Source: Arthrobacter sp. OVS8
GTDB lineage: Bacteria; Actinomycetota; Actinomycetes; Actinomycetales; Micrococcaceae
Length of the DNA: 64,000 bases
Direction of reading: 5' to 3'
NCBI GenBank assembly: GCA_028370155.1
Contig: CP116670.1
Span: forward strand, 1,426,001 to 1,490,000
In this document: positions 9,185-17,942 of the stretch, in pieces
Layout of the letters: each line of letters opens with the position of its first letter
Position numbering within the stretch: position 1 is the stretch's first letter
Translations under genes and position numbers: made by a program
The notes under the pieces: generated by a model
The model's database searches: none
What the model was told of the DNA's origin: nothing
What the model saw: only the letters and a program-made list of their open reading frames with translations

Positions 9185-9768
9185 ATGAAGATTCCGGCGA
9201 ACCGTGCCGCCTTTGTTGCCGCCCTGCTTCTCATGCTCGTCTTCGTGGCGGGGTCAGCGGGCGCTGGCCCGGCCATGGGGTCCAGCCCCGCTGTCGGTCC
9301 GGGGTCCGGCATCACGTCGGGCCCGGGCTCGGGCATGACGGCCGGCGGGTGGAGCTGGCCGCTGAATCCCCGGCCCGCCGTGGTGCGCGCCTTTGATCCG
9401 CCGGCGAGGCCATGGCTGAGCGGTCACCGCGGCGTCGATCTCCAGGCCGGGTTCGACGGCGCCCCGGTCACCTCACCGGCGGCCGGCACCGTGAGTTTTG
9501 TCGGCGTCGTGGTGGACCGCCCCGTCATCACCATCGACCACGGAAACGGATTGCGGAGCAGCTTCGAGGCGGTGCGCAGCGATCTCACGTCGGGCGACGC
9601 CGTCGCGGAGGGGACGTCCTGGGCTGGATCCAGCCCGGACACTGCAGACCGGGACCCTGCGTGCACTGGGGCGTCCGCCGCGGCGCGGACTATCTCAATC
9701 CCCTGGCCTTCGTGACGGACCTGCGGCCCTCCGTCCTGCTCCCTCCCGTGGATCCCGCGCCCGGATAG
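9185..9768 (+). CDS. M23-family peptidase homologue, secreted, one frameshift
   Basis: Exported LytM-like protein. An N-terminal signal peptide (hydrophobic residues about 9-27, cleavage near AGSAGA) is followed by a Gly/Ser/Pro linker and an M23 domain with the zinc motif HRGVDLQAGFDGAPVTSPAAG, written here across residues 80-100. The domain's C-terminal part (VHWGVRRGADYLNPLAFV) is read after a frame change near 9612-9618. The second metal motif, HxH in active enzymes, reads CVHW, so the first His is absent. Peptidoglycan hydrolysis or a regulatory, inactive role are both possible. An M23 gene divergent from rpsB is common in actinobacteria. Confidence 0.78.
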
Positions 9769-9789
9769 GGCACGGCGGAGATGCGGGAC

Positions 9790-9885
9790 GAAAGGCCGCG
9801 GGCCAGGCCGGGCGCCCGCGGGTAGGCCGGGCGCCGCGGGCCAGGCCGGGCACCGGGGTGGGCGGCCGGGCTCCGCCGGGCGCCG
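9790..9885. repeat. GC-rich short repeats between convergent genes
   Basis: Four imperfect copies of AGGCCGGGC(G/A)CC, alternating with CCGCGGG, fill the space between the M23 gene and the acyl-CoA dehydrogenase. Several strong stems can form, for example GGGCGCCCGCGGG. It may act as a shared terminator. Confidence 0.45.
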
Positions 9886-9889
9886 CCGG

Positions 9890-11080
9890 CTAGACGATCG
9901 CGGAGATGCCGGTGATCGCCCGGCCGGTGACGAGGGTGTTGATCTCGTGCGTTCCTTCGTAGGAGTAGATGGCCTCGGCGTCCGAGAAGACCTTGGCCAT
10001 CTCATAGTCGGTCACGATCCCGTTGCCGCCGAGGATGCTGCGGCCGAGTGCTACGCTCTCCCGCATCCGCGCCGTGGTGAAGGCCTTGGCCAGTGCGGAC
10101 TGCTCGTCTTTCGCCTGGCCGAGGTCCTCCAGCTGGGAAAGACGGACCATCATGCCCATCGAGCTGACGGCGTTTCCGAGGATCTGCACAAGCTGGTGCT
10201 GCACCAACTGGAAGGAGGCGATCGGGCGCCCGAACTGGCTGCGTTCCACGGCGTAGCGGCGGGCGACGTCGAAGGCGGCGAGCTGCTGGCCGACTGCCTG
10301 CCACGCGACGGCCAGCCGGGTGACCTTGAGAACCTTGTTCGTGTCGCGGAAGCTGTTGGCGTTCGCGAGCTTGAAGAAGTCTGGCACCACTACGTTGTCG
10401 AGGGTGATGTCCGCGTTCTGCACCGTGCGCAGCGAGATCTTGTTCTCGATCTTGGTGGCGCGGTAGCCCTCGGCCTTGGTGTCGACGAGGAATCCCTTAA
10501 CCTGGTTGTCGGCGAGGTCCCGGGCGTAGATGACCACCCAGTCCGAGAAGGTGGCGTTTCCGATCCAGCGCTTGGCGCCGTTGAGGATCCAGCTGTCGCC
10601 CTCCTTGCGCGCCGTAGTGCGGGTACCGCCGGCGACGTCTGATCCGCCGAGCGGTTCGGTGAGGCCGAAGGCGCCGATCTTCTTGAGCGAGTAGATGTCC
10701 GGCAGCCACGCTTCCTGCTGCTCCTGGGAGGCGAGTGCCTCGATGGAGCCGGTGAAGAGTCCGTCGTGGACACCCATAAAGGTGGCGATGGACGTGTCGG
10801 CACGGGTTGCTTCGGCGTGCATGATTCCCGCGAAGACGTTGGAGTAACCCTGCCTCCGGACCGGGCTGACCAGGTCGATCTCGGCAAGCTTCGGGATCAG
10901 GTCCATCGGGAACTCGGCGCGGTTCCAGCAGTCGACGGCGATCGGCTTGACCTCGCGGGCAAGGAACGCGCGGACCTCCGCGAGCCGGTCCTGCTCCTTG
11001 CCGCTGAGCAGTTGCTCGAAAGCGAAGAAGTCGCCATCGGCGTACGGGAGGTTGTTGATGTCGATGTCAGCTTTGGACAT
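9890..11080 (-). CDS. Acyl-CoA dehydrogenase, glutaryl-CoA dehydrogenase-like
   Basis: 396-residue flavoprotein oxidising an acyl-CoA to the 2-enoyl-CoA in the cytoplasm. The three-domain acyl-CoA dehydrogenase fold is visible: N-terminal helices to about residue 130, a beta domain containing FGLTEPLGGSDVAGGTRTTA, and the C-terminal helical domain ending YSYEGTHEINTLVTGRAITG. Glu375 in YEGTHE is at the catalytic-base position of glutaryl-CoA dehydrogenases, and the TGRAITGI ending is also typical of that branch. Whether it also decarboxylates is uncertain. A dyad at 11142-11157, 62 bases upstream of the start, may be a TetR-type operator for this gene. Confidence 0.92.
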   Translation of the reverse strand: MSKADIDINNLPYADGDFFAFEQLLSGKEQDRLAEVRAFLAREVKPIAVDCWNRAEFPMDLIPKLAEIDLVSPVRRQGYSNVFAGIMHAEATRADTSIATFMGVHDGLFTGSIEALASQEQQEAWLPDIYSLKKIGAFGLTEPLGGSDVAGGTRTTARKEGDSWILNGAKRWIGNATFSDWVVIYARDLADNQVKGFLVDTKAEGYRATKIENKISLRTVQNADITLDNVVVPDFFKLANANSFRDTNKVLKVTRLAVAWQAVGQQLAAFDVARRYAVERSQFGRPIASFQLVQHQLVQILGNAVSSMGMMVRLSQLEDLGQAKDEQSALAKAFTTARMRESVALGRSILGGNGIVTDYEMAKVFSDAEAIYSYEGTHEINTLVTGRAITGISAIV

Positions 11081-11141
11081 GGTGTTCCTTCACGTGTGAT
11101 CAGCAGCGACCAAAATGATGCCGGCTTCGCGCCGGCGCTAT

Positions 11142-11157
11142 GTTACTCACCAGTAAC
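11142..11157. promoter_or_regulatory. TTACT-N4-AGTAA dyad (probable TetR-type operator)
   Basis: Perfect inverted repeat GTTACT CACC AGTAAC, 62 bases before the acyl-CoA dehydrogenase start. Its layout matches a second dyad at 34766-34781. TetR-family regulators of fatty-acid genes in actinobacteria bind sites of this general form; the regulator is not encoded in this window. Confidence 0.55.
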
Positions 11158-11356
11158 TTACCGCAGCGCGGAAGTCCCCGCAAGTGACGGACACATCGGG
11201 ACATACGTCGCCGGGAGGGTTCCTGGCACGCTGAGGCGATGCAGCGCCGGAGCCGGGGAAGTGAGAAAGGTGCCGGGAAACGAGAAGGGAGCCGGTCCGA
11301 CGTCGAAACATCGGCCCGGCCCCGTGGACGCGGGTCCCGGTCCGGGTTCCGCGTGG

Positions 11357-11433
11357 TGGTAGGGCTACTCGGACTTGAACCGAGGACCTTAGGATTATGA
11401 GTCCCGCGCTCTAACCAGCTGAGCTATAGCCCC
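11357..11433 (-). tRNA. tRNA with CAT anticodon (Met, or Ile2)
   Basis: 77-base tRNA with encoded CCA. The acceptor stem is GGGGCTA with TAGCCCT (a G-U closing pair), discriminator A. The D arm AGCTCAGCTGGTTAGAGC, anticodon loop CTCATAA, variable loop and the T arm with GGTTCAAGTCC are all intact. CAT in the loop means elongator Met, or Ile if the wobble C is changed to lysidine; I cannot separate these by eye. It is not an initiator tRNA, because it lacks the C1 mismatch and the three G-C pairs of the anticodon stem. Confidence 0.93.
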
Positions 11434-11509
11434 GTGGCCCGGAAACCGGCCCGGCGAGGGCCGGATGGTTTCCGGGCGAAAATCACTCTAACAATAGTAG
11501 TGGCCCGGT

Positions 11510-12706
11510 TCAGACCGCGAGGTCGTCGTAGCTTGCGCCGCGGTAGAGATCCTCGAAGGCCTGCAGGGTCCGCTCGATACTGTGGTTCTCCACCATCCCC
11601 CGGCTGGCCTTGCCCATCGCCGCCTGCTCATCCGCCGGAAGCGACAGGACGCGGATCATTTTGGCTGCGAGGTCGTCGCTGTCGTTGGGGGTGAACAGGT
11701 AGCCGTTTTCGCCGTCGCGCACCAGGTGCGGGAGCGCCATGGCGTCCGCCAGCAGCACCGGCGTGGACGCGGACATCGCTTCCAGCGTCACGAGGGACTG
11801 CAGTTCGGCCGTGCCCGGCATGCAGAACAGGTCGGCGGCGATATAGGCCCGGCGGAGTTCGGCGTCGCTCGCCAGTCCCAGGAACTTGACCCGGTCCTGG
11901 AGACCGAGCCTGGCGACCTGGGCCTCGAGCGCCGGCCGCACCTCGCCGCCGCCAACGATTTCGAGGTGGACGTCCAGCTCCTTGGGGGTCTTGGCAACGG
12001 CGTCGATCAGCACGTCAACATGCTTCTCCTCGGCGAGCCGGCCGGCGAACAGCACCGTGGGGCTGCTGTGCCGGGCCACCTCCTCACCCGGGGTGAGTTC
12101 GTAGGCCGCCGAGTCGATGCCGTTGGAGAGCGGCAGGACCTGGCGGAGGAAGGCGTGCTGGTGCATCGCCCTCGCGGCCAGCGGCGTGGGCGTGGTGACG
12201 ACGTCGGCCTGGCCCATGACCTTGCCCATGTCCTTCCAGGAAATGCGGCCCACGATGTCCTTGAACCATTGCGGGAAAGGAAGGAAGGGGTTCAGGTTCT
12301 CTGGCATAAAGTGGTTGGTCGCCACGATCCGGATGCCGCGCTTGACGGCCTCGTAGAGCACGTGCTCGCCGATCATGTAGTGGCTCTGGATGTGGACAAC
12401 GTCCGGCTGGATCCGGTCGAACAGCAGGCTGATTTCCTTCTTGATCTCCCACGGGAAGGTGATCCGGAAGTACTCGTGCGTGGGAACTGAGTGGGAGCGG
12501 AGCCGGTGGACTGTGCCCTCGTCGCTGAACTCGGTGTAGCTCTTGCCCTTGTCCGGGCGGCAGGCCAGGACGTGCACATCGTGTCCGCGCGCCGTCATGC
12601 CCTTGGCCAGGCGGTACCCGAACATTGCCGCGCCGTTGACGTGGGGCGGGTAGGTGTCCGCGGCAATCAGGATGGTCAGCGGGTGCTGGTGGTCAGGCAT
12701 GGTCAC
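11510..12706 (-). CDS. GT4-family glycosyltransferase
   Basis: 398-residue retaining glycosyltransferase of the GT-B fold. The N-terminal half has the glycine-rich acceptor-side loop TYPPHVNGAAMFGYRLAKGM; the C-terminal half carries the donor-binding sequence LFAGRLAEEKHVDVLIDA and the ESLV-type motif here read as LQSLVTLEAMSASTPVLLADA. Such enzymes transfer sugars such as mannose or glucose from nucleotide donors to lipids or polysaccharides at the inner face of the membrane. The GTG at 12706 is chosen because AGGAG stands eight bases upstream. It lies 79 bases after a DMT transporter and a CDP-alcohol phosphatidyltransferase, suggesting a glycolipid role; the acceptor is unknown. Confidence 0.88.
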   Translation of the reverse strand: MTMPDHQHPLTILIAADTYPPHVNGAAMFGYRLAKGMTARGHDVHVLACRPDKGKSYTEFSDEGTVHRLRSHSVPTHEYFRITFPWEIKKEISLLFDRIQPDVVHIQSHYMIGEHVLYEAVKRGIRIVATNHFMPENLNPFLPFPQWFKDIVGRISWKDMGKVMGQADVVTTPTPLAARAMHQHAFLRQVLPLSNGIDSAAYELTPGEEVARHSSPTVLFAGRLAEEKHVDVLIDAVAKTPKELDVHLEIVGGGEVRPALEAQVARLGLQDRVKFLGLASDAELRRAYIAADLFCMPGTAELQSLVTLEAMSASTPVLLADAMALPHLVRDGENGYLFTPNDSDDLAAKMIRVLSLPADEQAAMGKASRGMVENHSIERTLQAFEDLYRGASYDDLAV

Positions 12707-12785
12707 GTGGAGAGCTCCTGGTGGTCACGGTGCGGGCAGCTGGATCTGAAGTGGCCGGCTGGCCGTCGGCGCAGGCGTGCCGGGC

Positions 12786-13715
12786 CTACTGCTGAAGTCT
12801 GGTCTTGTCGTGGGCCGCCCGCCCCGCAGCCTTCCGCGCGTCCTTCTTGCGCTTGGTGACTTCGGGGTGGTGCCTGGACAAGGCGATCACTCCCACGATA
12901 GCAAGCAAACCGGCCGCGCCCATCGCAATTGCCGTCACGGCGTGGACATCCGGGCGCAGTTCGCCGAGGATCGTGATGCCGATCCCGATGCCCACGATCG
13001 GATCGATCACGGTCAGCCCGGCAATCACCAGATCCGGCGGCCCACCGGAGTAGGCGTTCTGGACGAACCATGAGCCTAGGACGCCGGCGGCCACAATCGC
13101 GACCACCGAATACCACGGCACATTCAGCACGCCCAGGCCGTTGGGATCCAGCAGGTGCTTGCCGATGATCCGGGTCAGGACAGCGACAAAGCCGAACAGG
13201 ATGCCCGCGCCAAGGATGTAAATGAAGGCGCTCATCCGATGCCGGAACACCAGGGCGAGCGTCCCGAACAGCCCGACAGCCAAGGCCAGCAGCAGCACCA
13301 CCGTCAGTTCGTCGGAGGCGCTGACCTGGTGGTTCTCCTGGGTCACGTTGACCGCCAGAATCACGAACAGGGCCGAGCCGGTGACGCAGGCGGTGATGGC
13401 CACTACCGTGGCCCGGTTGATGCTCAGTCCCTGGTCCTTGGCGTTGACGATCGTGGTGATAACGAGGGCGATCGCGCCGATCGGCTGGATCACGGTCAGC
13501 GGCGCCATGACCAGGGCGACGGAGTTCAGGGCCATGCCCGCACAGAGGAGGAGCAGACCGAACACCCAGCGGGGATTGCGAAGCAGCCGGACCATGCCGT
13601 GGTTGCTGAGCGCCAGTCCCCCGGTGTCCGCCTTGACTGCACTGCCTTGGCGCTGGGCGCCGAACGCGAGGCAGAACGCGCCAAGGACGGCCAGCAATAC
13701 CGCGAACCACATCAT
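12786..13715 (-). CDS. DMT-superfamily membrane protein
   Basis: 309-residue protein with nine or ten hydrophobic helices arranged as two similar halves, as in EamA/DMT permeases. Segments such as VMAPLTVIQPIGAIALVITTIVNA (residues about 69-92) and DLVIAGLTVIDPIVGIGIGI in the second half show the internal repeat. The tail after residue 275 is basic (HHPEVTKRKKDARKAAGR). Its start overlaps the stop of the phosphatidyltransferase by one base, so the two are translationally coupled. Transport of a small metabolite or lipid head group is possible; no substrate can be given. Confidence 0.8.
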   Translation of the reverse strand: MMWFAVLLAVLGAFCLAFGAQRQGSAVKADTGGLALSNHGMVRLLRNPRWVFGLLLLCAGMALNSVALVMAPLTVIQPIGAIALVITTIVNAKDQGLSINRATVVAITACVTGSALFVILAVNVTQENHQVSASDELTVVLLLALAVGLFGTLALVFRHRMSAFIYILGAGILFGFVAVLTRIIGKHLLDPNGLGVLNVPWYSVVAIVAAGVLGSWFVQNAYSGGPPDLVIAGLTVIDPIVGIGIGITILGELRPDVHAVTAIAMGAAGLLAIVGVIALSRHHPEVTKRKKDARKAAGRAAHDKTRLQQ

Positions 13716-14350
13716 CAGCGGGTGCCGCCGTCGACGTCGGGCATGCTGCCCTTGATCTGTTTACCCTTGCGGATGATGGCCCAGAAGTAGTTGTAGGCCG
13801 CAATCCAGTGCCCCACCAGGCCCAGTCCCAGGAAGATCCAGGCCGCCACGAAGTACGCCTCGGCGCCCGGGACGGGAAGTTTCGAGAGGACGAGCAGCGG
13901 CGTGCCGACCAGCAGGAGCGCGGTCCGGATCTTGCCGATTTTGCTGACTGGCAGGTCGGGGTGGCCGTGGAAGTAGTAGAGCGACAGGGCGAGCAGGATG
14001 GCGTCCGGGATGAGGAGCGCCGCGAGGTACCACCATTCGACGACGCCGGCGACCACCAGCGTGACGGCAACCGCGATCAGCGACAGCCGGTCTGCGATGG
14101 GATCCATAATCCGGCCGAGGTTGGACATTTGGTTGAAGCGGCGGGCCACGTAGCCGTCCACCCAGTCGGTGCTGCCCATGATGGCCAGGACGAGGGCCGC
14201 ATAGCCGTATTCCTGAACCCCAAGGACGAGCCAGACGAAAAGCGGGACGCCGAGGAACCTCACCACGGTCAGGACGTTGGGGATGGTGAAGACCCTGTCG
14301 TGGTGGATCTGGGCCTGACCAGGCCGGGAACCAGCGCCGATGAACTTCAT
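13715..14350 (-). CDS. CDP-alcohol phosphatidyltransferase (PgsA-like)
   Basis: 211-residue membrane enzyme that transfers a phosphatidyl group from CDP-diacylglycerol to an alcohol. The catalytic signature D-x2-DG-x2-AR-x8-9-G-x3-D-x3-D is complete: DWVDGYVARRF followed by LGRIMDPIADR. Four to six membrane helices follow. The family includes phosphatidylglycerophosphate, phosphatidylinositol-phosphate and cardiolipin synthases. The GKQIKGSMPDVDGG tail does not decide between them. The ATG at 14350 has GAAAGGGGGA upstream. First gene of an operon with a DMT protein and a GT4 glycosyltransferase. Confidence 0.9.
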   Translation of the reverse strand: MKFIGAGSRPGQAQIHHDRVFTIPNVLTVVRFLGVPLFVWLVLGVQEYGYAALVLAIMGSTDWVDGYVARRFNQMSNLGRIMDPIADRLSLIAVAVTLVVAGVVEWWYLAALLIPDAILLALSLYYFHGHPDLPVSKIGKIRTALLLVGTPLLVLSKLPVPGAEAYFVAAWIFLGLGLVGHWIAAYNYFWAIIRKGKQIKGSMPDVDGGTR

Positions 14351-14405
14351 CCAGTCCCCCTTTCCGTGGCCGGCAACGATTGGGCGTTGCAGTTCAGCGG
14401 GCTGC

Positions 14406-15299
14406 CTAGCCCTTGATGAATTTGCGCAGGAGGAACACGAGGGCAGCTGCCGAGGCGGTGAGCGCGACCAGCGGCTTCCACCGCTGGCTCAGCTGGCCGG
14501 CCACGCCGGTGCCTTCCCCGGCGGCGCCGGCCGGGGTCGCCGGACGGTTCGCGGTGCGGGCAGCCGCGGACCGGAGGTCGGCCATCTTGCCGCTGAGTTG
14601 TTCCTTGCCGTCCTGCAGCTTCACCTGGGCCGCGGCCAGCAGCGCCTGGGCCTGGGTTTTGACGTCGAGTTCCTCGTTGAGTTCATCGCGGACCCCGGTG
14701 AGGTGCGTGCGGCGCTGGTCCACCCGGCGTCGCAGTTCCGCTTCGGTGGGCGGCGGACCGAAGTCCGGCTCGGCGGCCTTCTTGGCTTCTTTCTCAGCCT
14801 TGGCCTTGGCTGCGGCCTCCGCTTTGGCGGCTTTGGCCGCCTTGTAGACGTCGGACTCCGGGTCCAGCACGGCAGGATCGAAGGCGGAGCCCTCTTTGGC
14901 GATGCCGAGGTCGTACTTGATGCCGCGGATCGTGTCCTCGGGAACCAGCGGCATGGCCTTCTTGAACTTGCCGACGCCCACCAGTCCCGCGATCGCGGCG
15001 ATCACCAGGAAGACACCGCAGACCAGCAGGGCGGCGAGCCAGGCAGGCATGATCGTGGCGAGGCCCATAATGGCGGCAACGATGAGGCCGACGACCAGGA
15101 AGGCGACAAAGGCCAGCGCGACGGCGAGAAACGCGGCGGCGACGCCGACTGCGATGCCCTTGCGCTTGAGCTCGACTTTGGCGAGGGCAATCTCGTCATT
15201 GAGCTGCCGCGGAGCCAGCTTGAAGATCAGTTTGAGGGTTCTGGGGAGCGCGGAAATGCGCAGTCCATCGCTTGTCCCGCCGCTGTGACGTCCGCTCAT
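14406..15299 (-). CDS. Phage-holin-like (Phage_holin_3_6) membrane protein with coiled-coil tail
   Basis: 297-residue protein. Residues about 45-110 form two hydrophobic hairpins typical of the putative Actinobacteriota holin-3 superfamily (GVAAAFLAVALAFVAFLVVG and AALLVCGVFLVIAAIAGLVG). A long Ala/Lys/Glu-rich segment (about 145-180) probably forms a coiled coil, then a helical amphipathic region, and a last membrane helix (LVALTASAAALVFLLRKF) precedes the C-terminus. These proteins are chromosomal in actinobacteria and no phage gene is nearby, so a lysis role is unlikely. A cell-envelope function is probable but undefined. Confidence 0.8.
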   Translation of the reverse strand: MSGRHSGGTSDGLRISALPRTLKLIFKLAPRQLNDEIALAKVELKRKGIAVGVAAAFLAVALAFVAFLVVGLIVAAIMGLATIMPAWLAALLVCGVFLVIAAIAGLVGVGKFKKAMPLVPEDTIRGIKYDLGIAKEGSAFDPAVLDPESDVYKAAKAAKAEAAAKAKAEKEAKKAAEPDFGPPPTEAELRRRVDQRRTHLTGVRDELNEELDVKTQAQALLAAAQVKLQDGKEQLSGKMADLRSAAARTANRPATPAGAAGEGTGVAGQLSQRWKPLVALTASAAALVFLLRKFIKG

Positions 15300-15485
15300 C
15301 GGTCCCGCCTAACTGGTTACATCCGTGATTCCCGCTTTCGCGCGGCTTGCCGGTCTGCGCAGCTTCACGCACACCCCGGTGTCAAAACTACCATTCAGGC
15401 TCCCGGCCGGGACGCGGCGGCGGGCTGTGGCGCGCCCCGGCCGCACACACCGGGACGGCTGCCGCGAGCCCTAGGATTGACCTCT

Positions 15486-16709
15486 GTGACTACACCCACC
15501 AATCCCGGCGATTCCCTGAGCCGCCGCCGCAAGCTCCTCTACATTCTGATGCTCGGCGCCCTCACCGCTTTGGGACCCTTCACGGTGGATCTCTACCTTC
15601 CGGCCTTCCCGGCGCTGGAGGAGAGCCTGGGCGTTTCCGAGGCGGCCGTGCAGCTGACGCTGACCGGCACCACGATCGGTTTTGCCCTCGGCCAGCTTGT
15701 GGTGGGCCCGCTCAGCGACAAGTTCGGCCGCAGGATCCCGCTGATCCTGGCGACTGCGGTGCATATCTTGGCTTCCCTTGGGGCGGCGCTCTCAACCGAC
15801 ATCACGACTCTGGGCACTTTCCGCGTGCTGATGGGCATCGGCGCTGCGGGAGGCGGTGTGGTGGCCATGGCCATGGTGCGGGACCTGTTCAGCGGATTCG
15901 CCATGGTGCGGATGTTCTCCCGTATGGCCCTGGTGAACGGCCTGGCGCCGATCCTCGCGCCGGTGATCGGCTCGCAGCTGCTGCTGTTCATGCCGTGGCC
16001 GGGGATCTTCTTCTTCCTGGCCGGCTACGGCATGTGTGTGCTGATTGCCGCGGTGTTCGTGGTGCGCGAGACGCTGCCCCGGGAGCTTCGGGGAAAAACC
16101 GGCATGACCGCCCGCCAGCGCTACGGCGTCCTGTTCGCGGACCGGATCTTCGTTGGGCTGCTGCTGGTGGGCGGAATGAACTTCGCAGGGCTGTTCACCT
16201 ATCTTTCCGCGTCGCCGTTCCTCTTCCAGGACGTCTACGGCTTCAGCCCGCAGCAGTACGGCCTCCTCTTCGGCGTGAATTCCCTCGGCATCGTCGCCGG
16301 AGTGCAGACCAGCTCGCGGATCATCCGGAAGGTCCCGCCGCAGTGGATCCTGGCCTGCTCCACGGCATGGATGTTCCTGATGGCCATGCTGATCGTGATC
16401 TTCGACCAGCTGGGGTTCGGGCTCTGGGGCGTCATGGTGCCGCTCTGGTTCTATATCCTCGGCGCCGGCTTCACGTTCCCCTGCGTCCAAGTGCTGGCGC
16501 TCGCCAAGCACGGCGCGCAGGCCGGCACCGCGGCCTCCCTGCTCGGTGCTGCAACCTTCCTGATGGCCGGCCTCATCTCGCCGGTGGTGGGCTGGTTGGG
16601 CGTCACCTCCGCCACGCCCATGGGCGCCGTCCAGGCCGCGTGCATCTTCCTGGCCGCAGCCGCGCTCTGGCTGGTCGTCCGGCCCCGCACCGTCCCGCCG
16701 ATCCAGTAG
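15486..16709 (+). CDS. Bcr/CflA-family multidrug efflux MFS transporter
   Basis: 407-residue, twelve-helix major facilitator protein. The family's first-helix motif GPFTVDLYLPAFPALE and the loop-2 signature GPLSDKFGRRIPLI are present; motif C (GLAPILAPVIGSQLL) marks it as a drug-proton antiporter. The closest general match is Bcr/CflA, which exports bicyclomycin, sulfonamides and other compounds. GTG at 15486 is chosen as the start, giving MTTPTNPGDSLSRRRK; the same frame is open upstream but runs through the divergent gene. It is transcribed away from the holin-like gene and is followed by the 113-bp repeat array. Confidence 0.9.
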   Translation: MTTPTNPGDSLSRRRKLLYILMLGALTALGPFTVDLYLPAFPALEESLGVSEAAVQLTLTGTTIGFALGQLVVGPLSDKFGRRIPLILATAVHILASLGAALSTDITTLGTFRVLMGIGAAGGGVVAMAMVRDLFSGFAMVRMFSRMALVNGLAPILAPVIGSQLLLFMPWPGIFFFLAGYGMCVLIAAVFVVRETLPRELRGKTGMTARQRYGVLFADRIFVGLLLVGGMNFAGLFTYLSASPFLFQDVYGFSPQQYGLLFGVNSLGIVAGVQTSSRIIRKVPPQWILACSTAWMFLMAMLIVIFDQLGFGLWGVMVPLWFYILGAGFTFPCVQVLALAKHGAQAGTAASLLGAATFLMAGLISPVVGWLGVTSATPMGAVQAACIFLAAAALWLVVRPRTVPPIQ

Positions 16710-16717
16710 CCCCGTCG

Positions 16718-17400
16718 CCCGGCAGTTTCCCCACTGGACATGCCCAGTCGCCGCGGCCAGGAGTGAGCACATGGGCCCTATGCCCACTCGCCGGCGCCAA
16801 CAGTGGACATGCCCCCTTGCGACGACGGCACCCGGCAGCGTTCCCCGCTGGACATGCCCAGTCGCCGCGGCCAGGAGTGGGCATATGGGCCCTATGTCCA
16901 CTCACTGACCTCAACAGCGGACATGTCCCTTGGCGAGGACGGCACCCTGCACCTTCCGCCGCTGGGCATGTCCGGTCGCCGCGGCCTGGGGCACTTCGGC
17001 CAAGTCCGGAAGCGCTCCTGCCCAGTTGCCTGGCCCAAAACCGCCTTGGGCCCGTGGCAAGCCCCGGAATCTCGAGGGAGTACCGGGCACGCGCCTCAGC
17101 AACTGGGAAGGAGCGTCGCGAGGCGGGCGTCCTCGGGCACCTGAACGAGTGCGGCAGGGCATGTCCACCGGCAAGGCGGCGCCCGGCAGCTTCCCCGCTG
17201 GGCATGTCCAGTCGCCGCGGCCAGGAGTGGGCATATGGGCCCTGTGCCCACTCGCCGGCGCCAACAGTGGACATGCCCCCTGGCGACGACAGCACCCGGC
17301 AGCTTCCCCGCTGGGCATGTCCAGTCGCCGCGGCCAGGAATGAGCATACGGGCCCTATGTCCACTCTCCGGCGCCTGCAGGGGCATGTCCCGGAGGGCGG
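16718..17400. repeat. Array of ~113-bp palindromic repeat units (five copies, one truncated)
   Basis: Units begin with CCCGGCAG or a close variant at 16718, 16831, 16945 (cut short near 16987), 17182 and 17295; the two intact adjacent pairs are exactly 113 bases apart. Each unit holds a 14-base dyad CTGG(A/G)CATG(C/T)CCAG, then CGCCGCGGCCAGG, a 27-base dyad around the centre GGGCCC (16762-16788, 16876-16902, 17226-17252, 17339-17365), and an outer arm related to GTGGACATGCCC. About 190 bases of unrelated sequence separate copies 3 and 4. No protein-coding signal is credible. It lies between an efflux-pump gene and a small hypothetical gene. Confidence 0.9.
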
Positions 17401-17461
17401 AGCAGGAGGCTGGCGCCCGCCGGCCCTGTTCCCGCCCACCCCGGGCGATAAAGTTGTAAAT

Positions 17462-17868
17462 GTGCCCCACTGGCAGGATCATCCGCCCCTTCCGGCCACG
17501 TGGCAGCGGTGTGACGCCGGAATCCTGCCTCTGTGGTGGGATCGCTTGTGCAGCCAGACCAGCCAGCAGTCGGCCGCCCTCTTTGCGGCGGGACTGTTCA
17601 CCGAGGACCGGCGGCGGCCGATCGCCCAGTGGTACAACCCGGCCTACGACTCGGCGCTCCTGGTCGCCCCCGAGACCTCCCCGAGTGGCCGGTGCAGCGC
17701 TTCGGCATCTTTTACGCCCCACCCGGCGGCGGGTTCACCCAGATCCATTCCGCCCCGCACGAGTGGCACCCGCGCGAGCCCCGCAAGTCACCCACGGAGT
17801 TTGACGCCTTCCAGGGGGCCGTGGCGGAAGCCGAGCGGTTTCTGCAGGTGGAGATGTACTTCGTCTAA
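17462..17868 (+). CDS. Hypothetical protein, one frameshift
   Basis: Reading from GTG at 17462 and changing frame near 17680-17690 gives a protein of about 135 residues without membrane segments. The first part contains LPLWWDRLCSQTSQQSAAL and IAQWYNPAYDSALLVAP; the second, FGIFYAPPGGGFTQIHSAP and FDAFQGAVAEAERFLQVEMYFV up to the TAA. The conserved look of both halves and the shared break type argue for a real gene. I do not recognise the family. It is followed by terminators of the tRNA-Asn genes on the opposite strand. Confidence 0.55.
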
Positions 17869-17900
17869 GGACGGGATCAGCCGCCGTAAGAGGGCACAAA

Positions 17901-17937
17901 AGGTCCCGCAGCCAGTGATTCACCGGCTGCGGGACCT
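17901..17937 (-). terminator. Terminator of the first tRNA-Asn
   Basis: A 13-base perfect stem (AGGTCCCGCAGCC with its complement) followed on the minus strand by TTTTGTG, starting six bases after the tRNA 3' end. Confidence 0.85.
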
Positions 17938-17942
17938 GTCCG

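Noticed and set aside
14406..15299. Prophage lysis module
   Set aside because: The holin-like family is chromosomal in actinobacteria and no capsid, integrase or lysin gene is present.
16718..17400. 113-bp repeats as a CRISPR array
   Set aside because: Units are too long, contain no unique spacers of constant length, and no cas genes are nearby.
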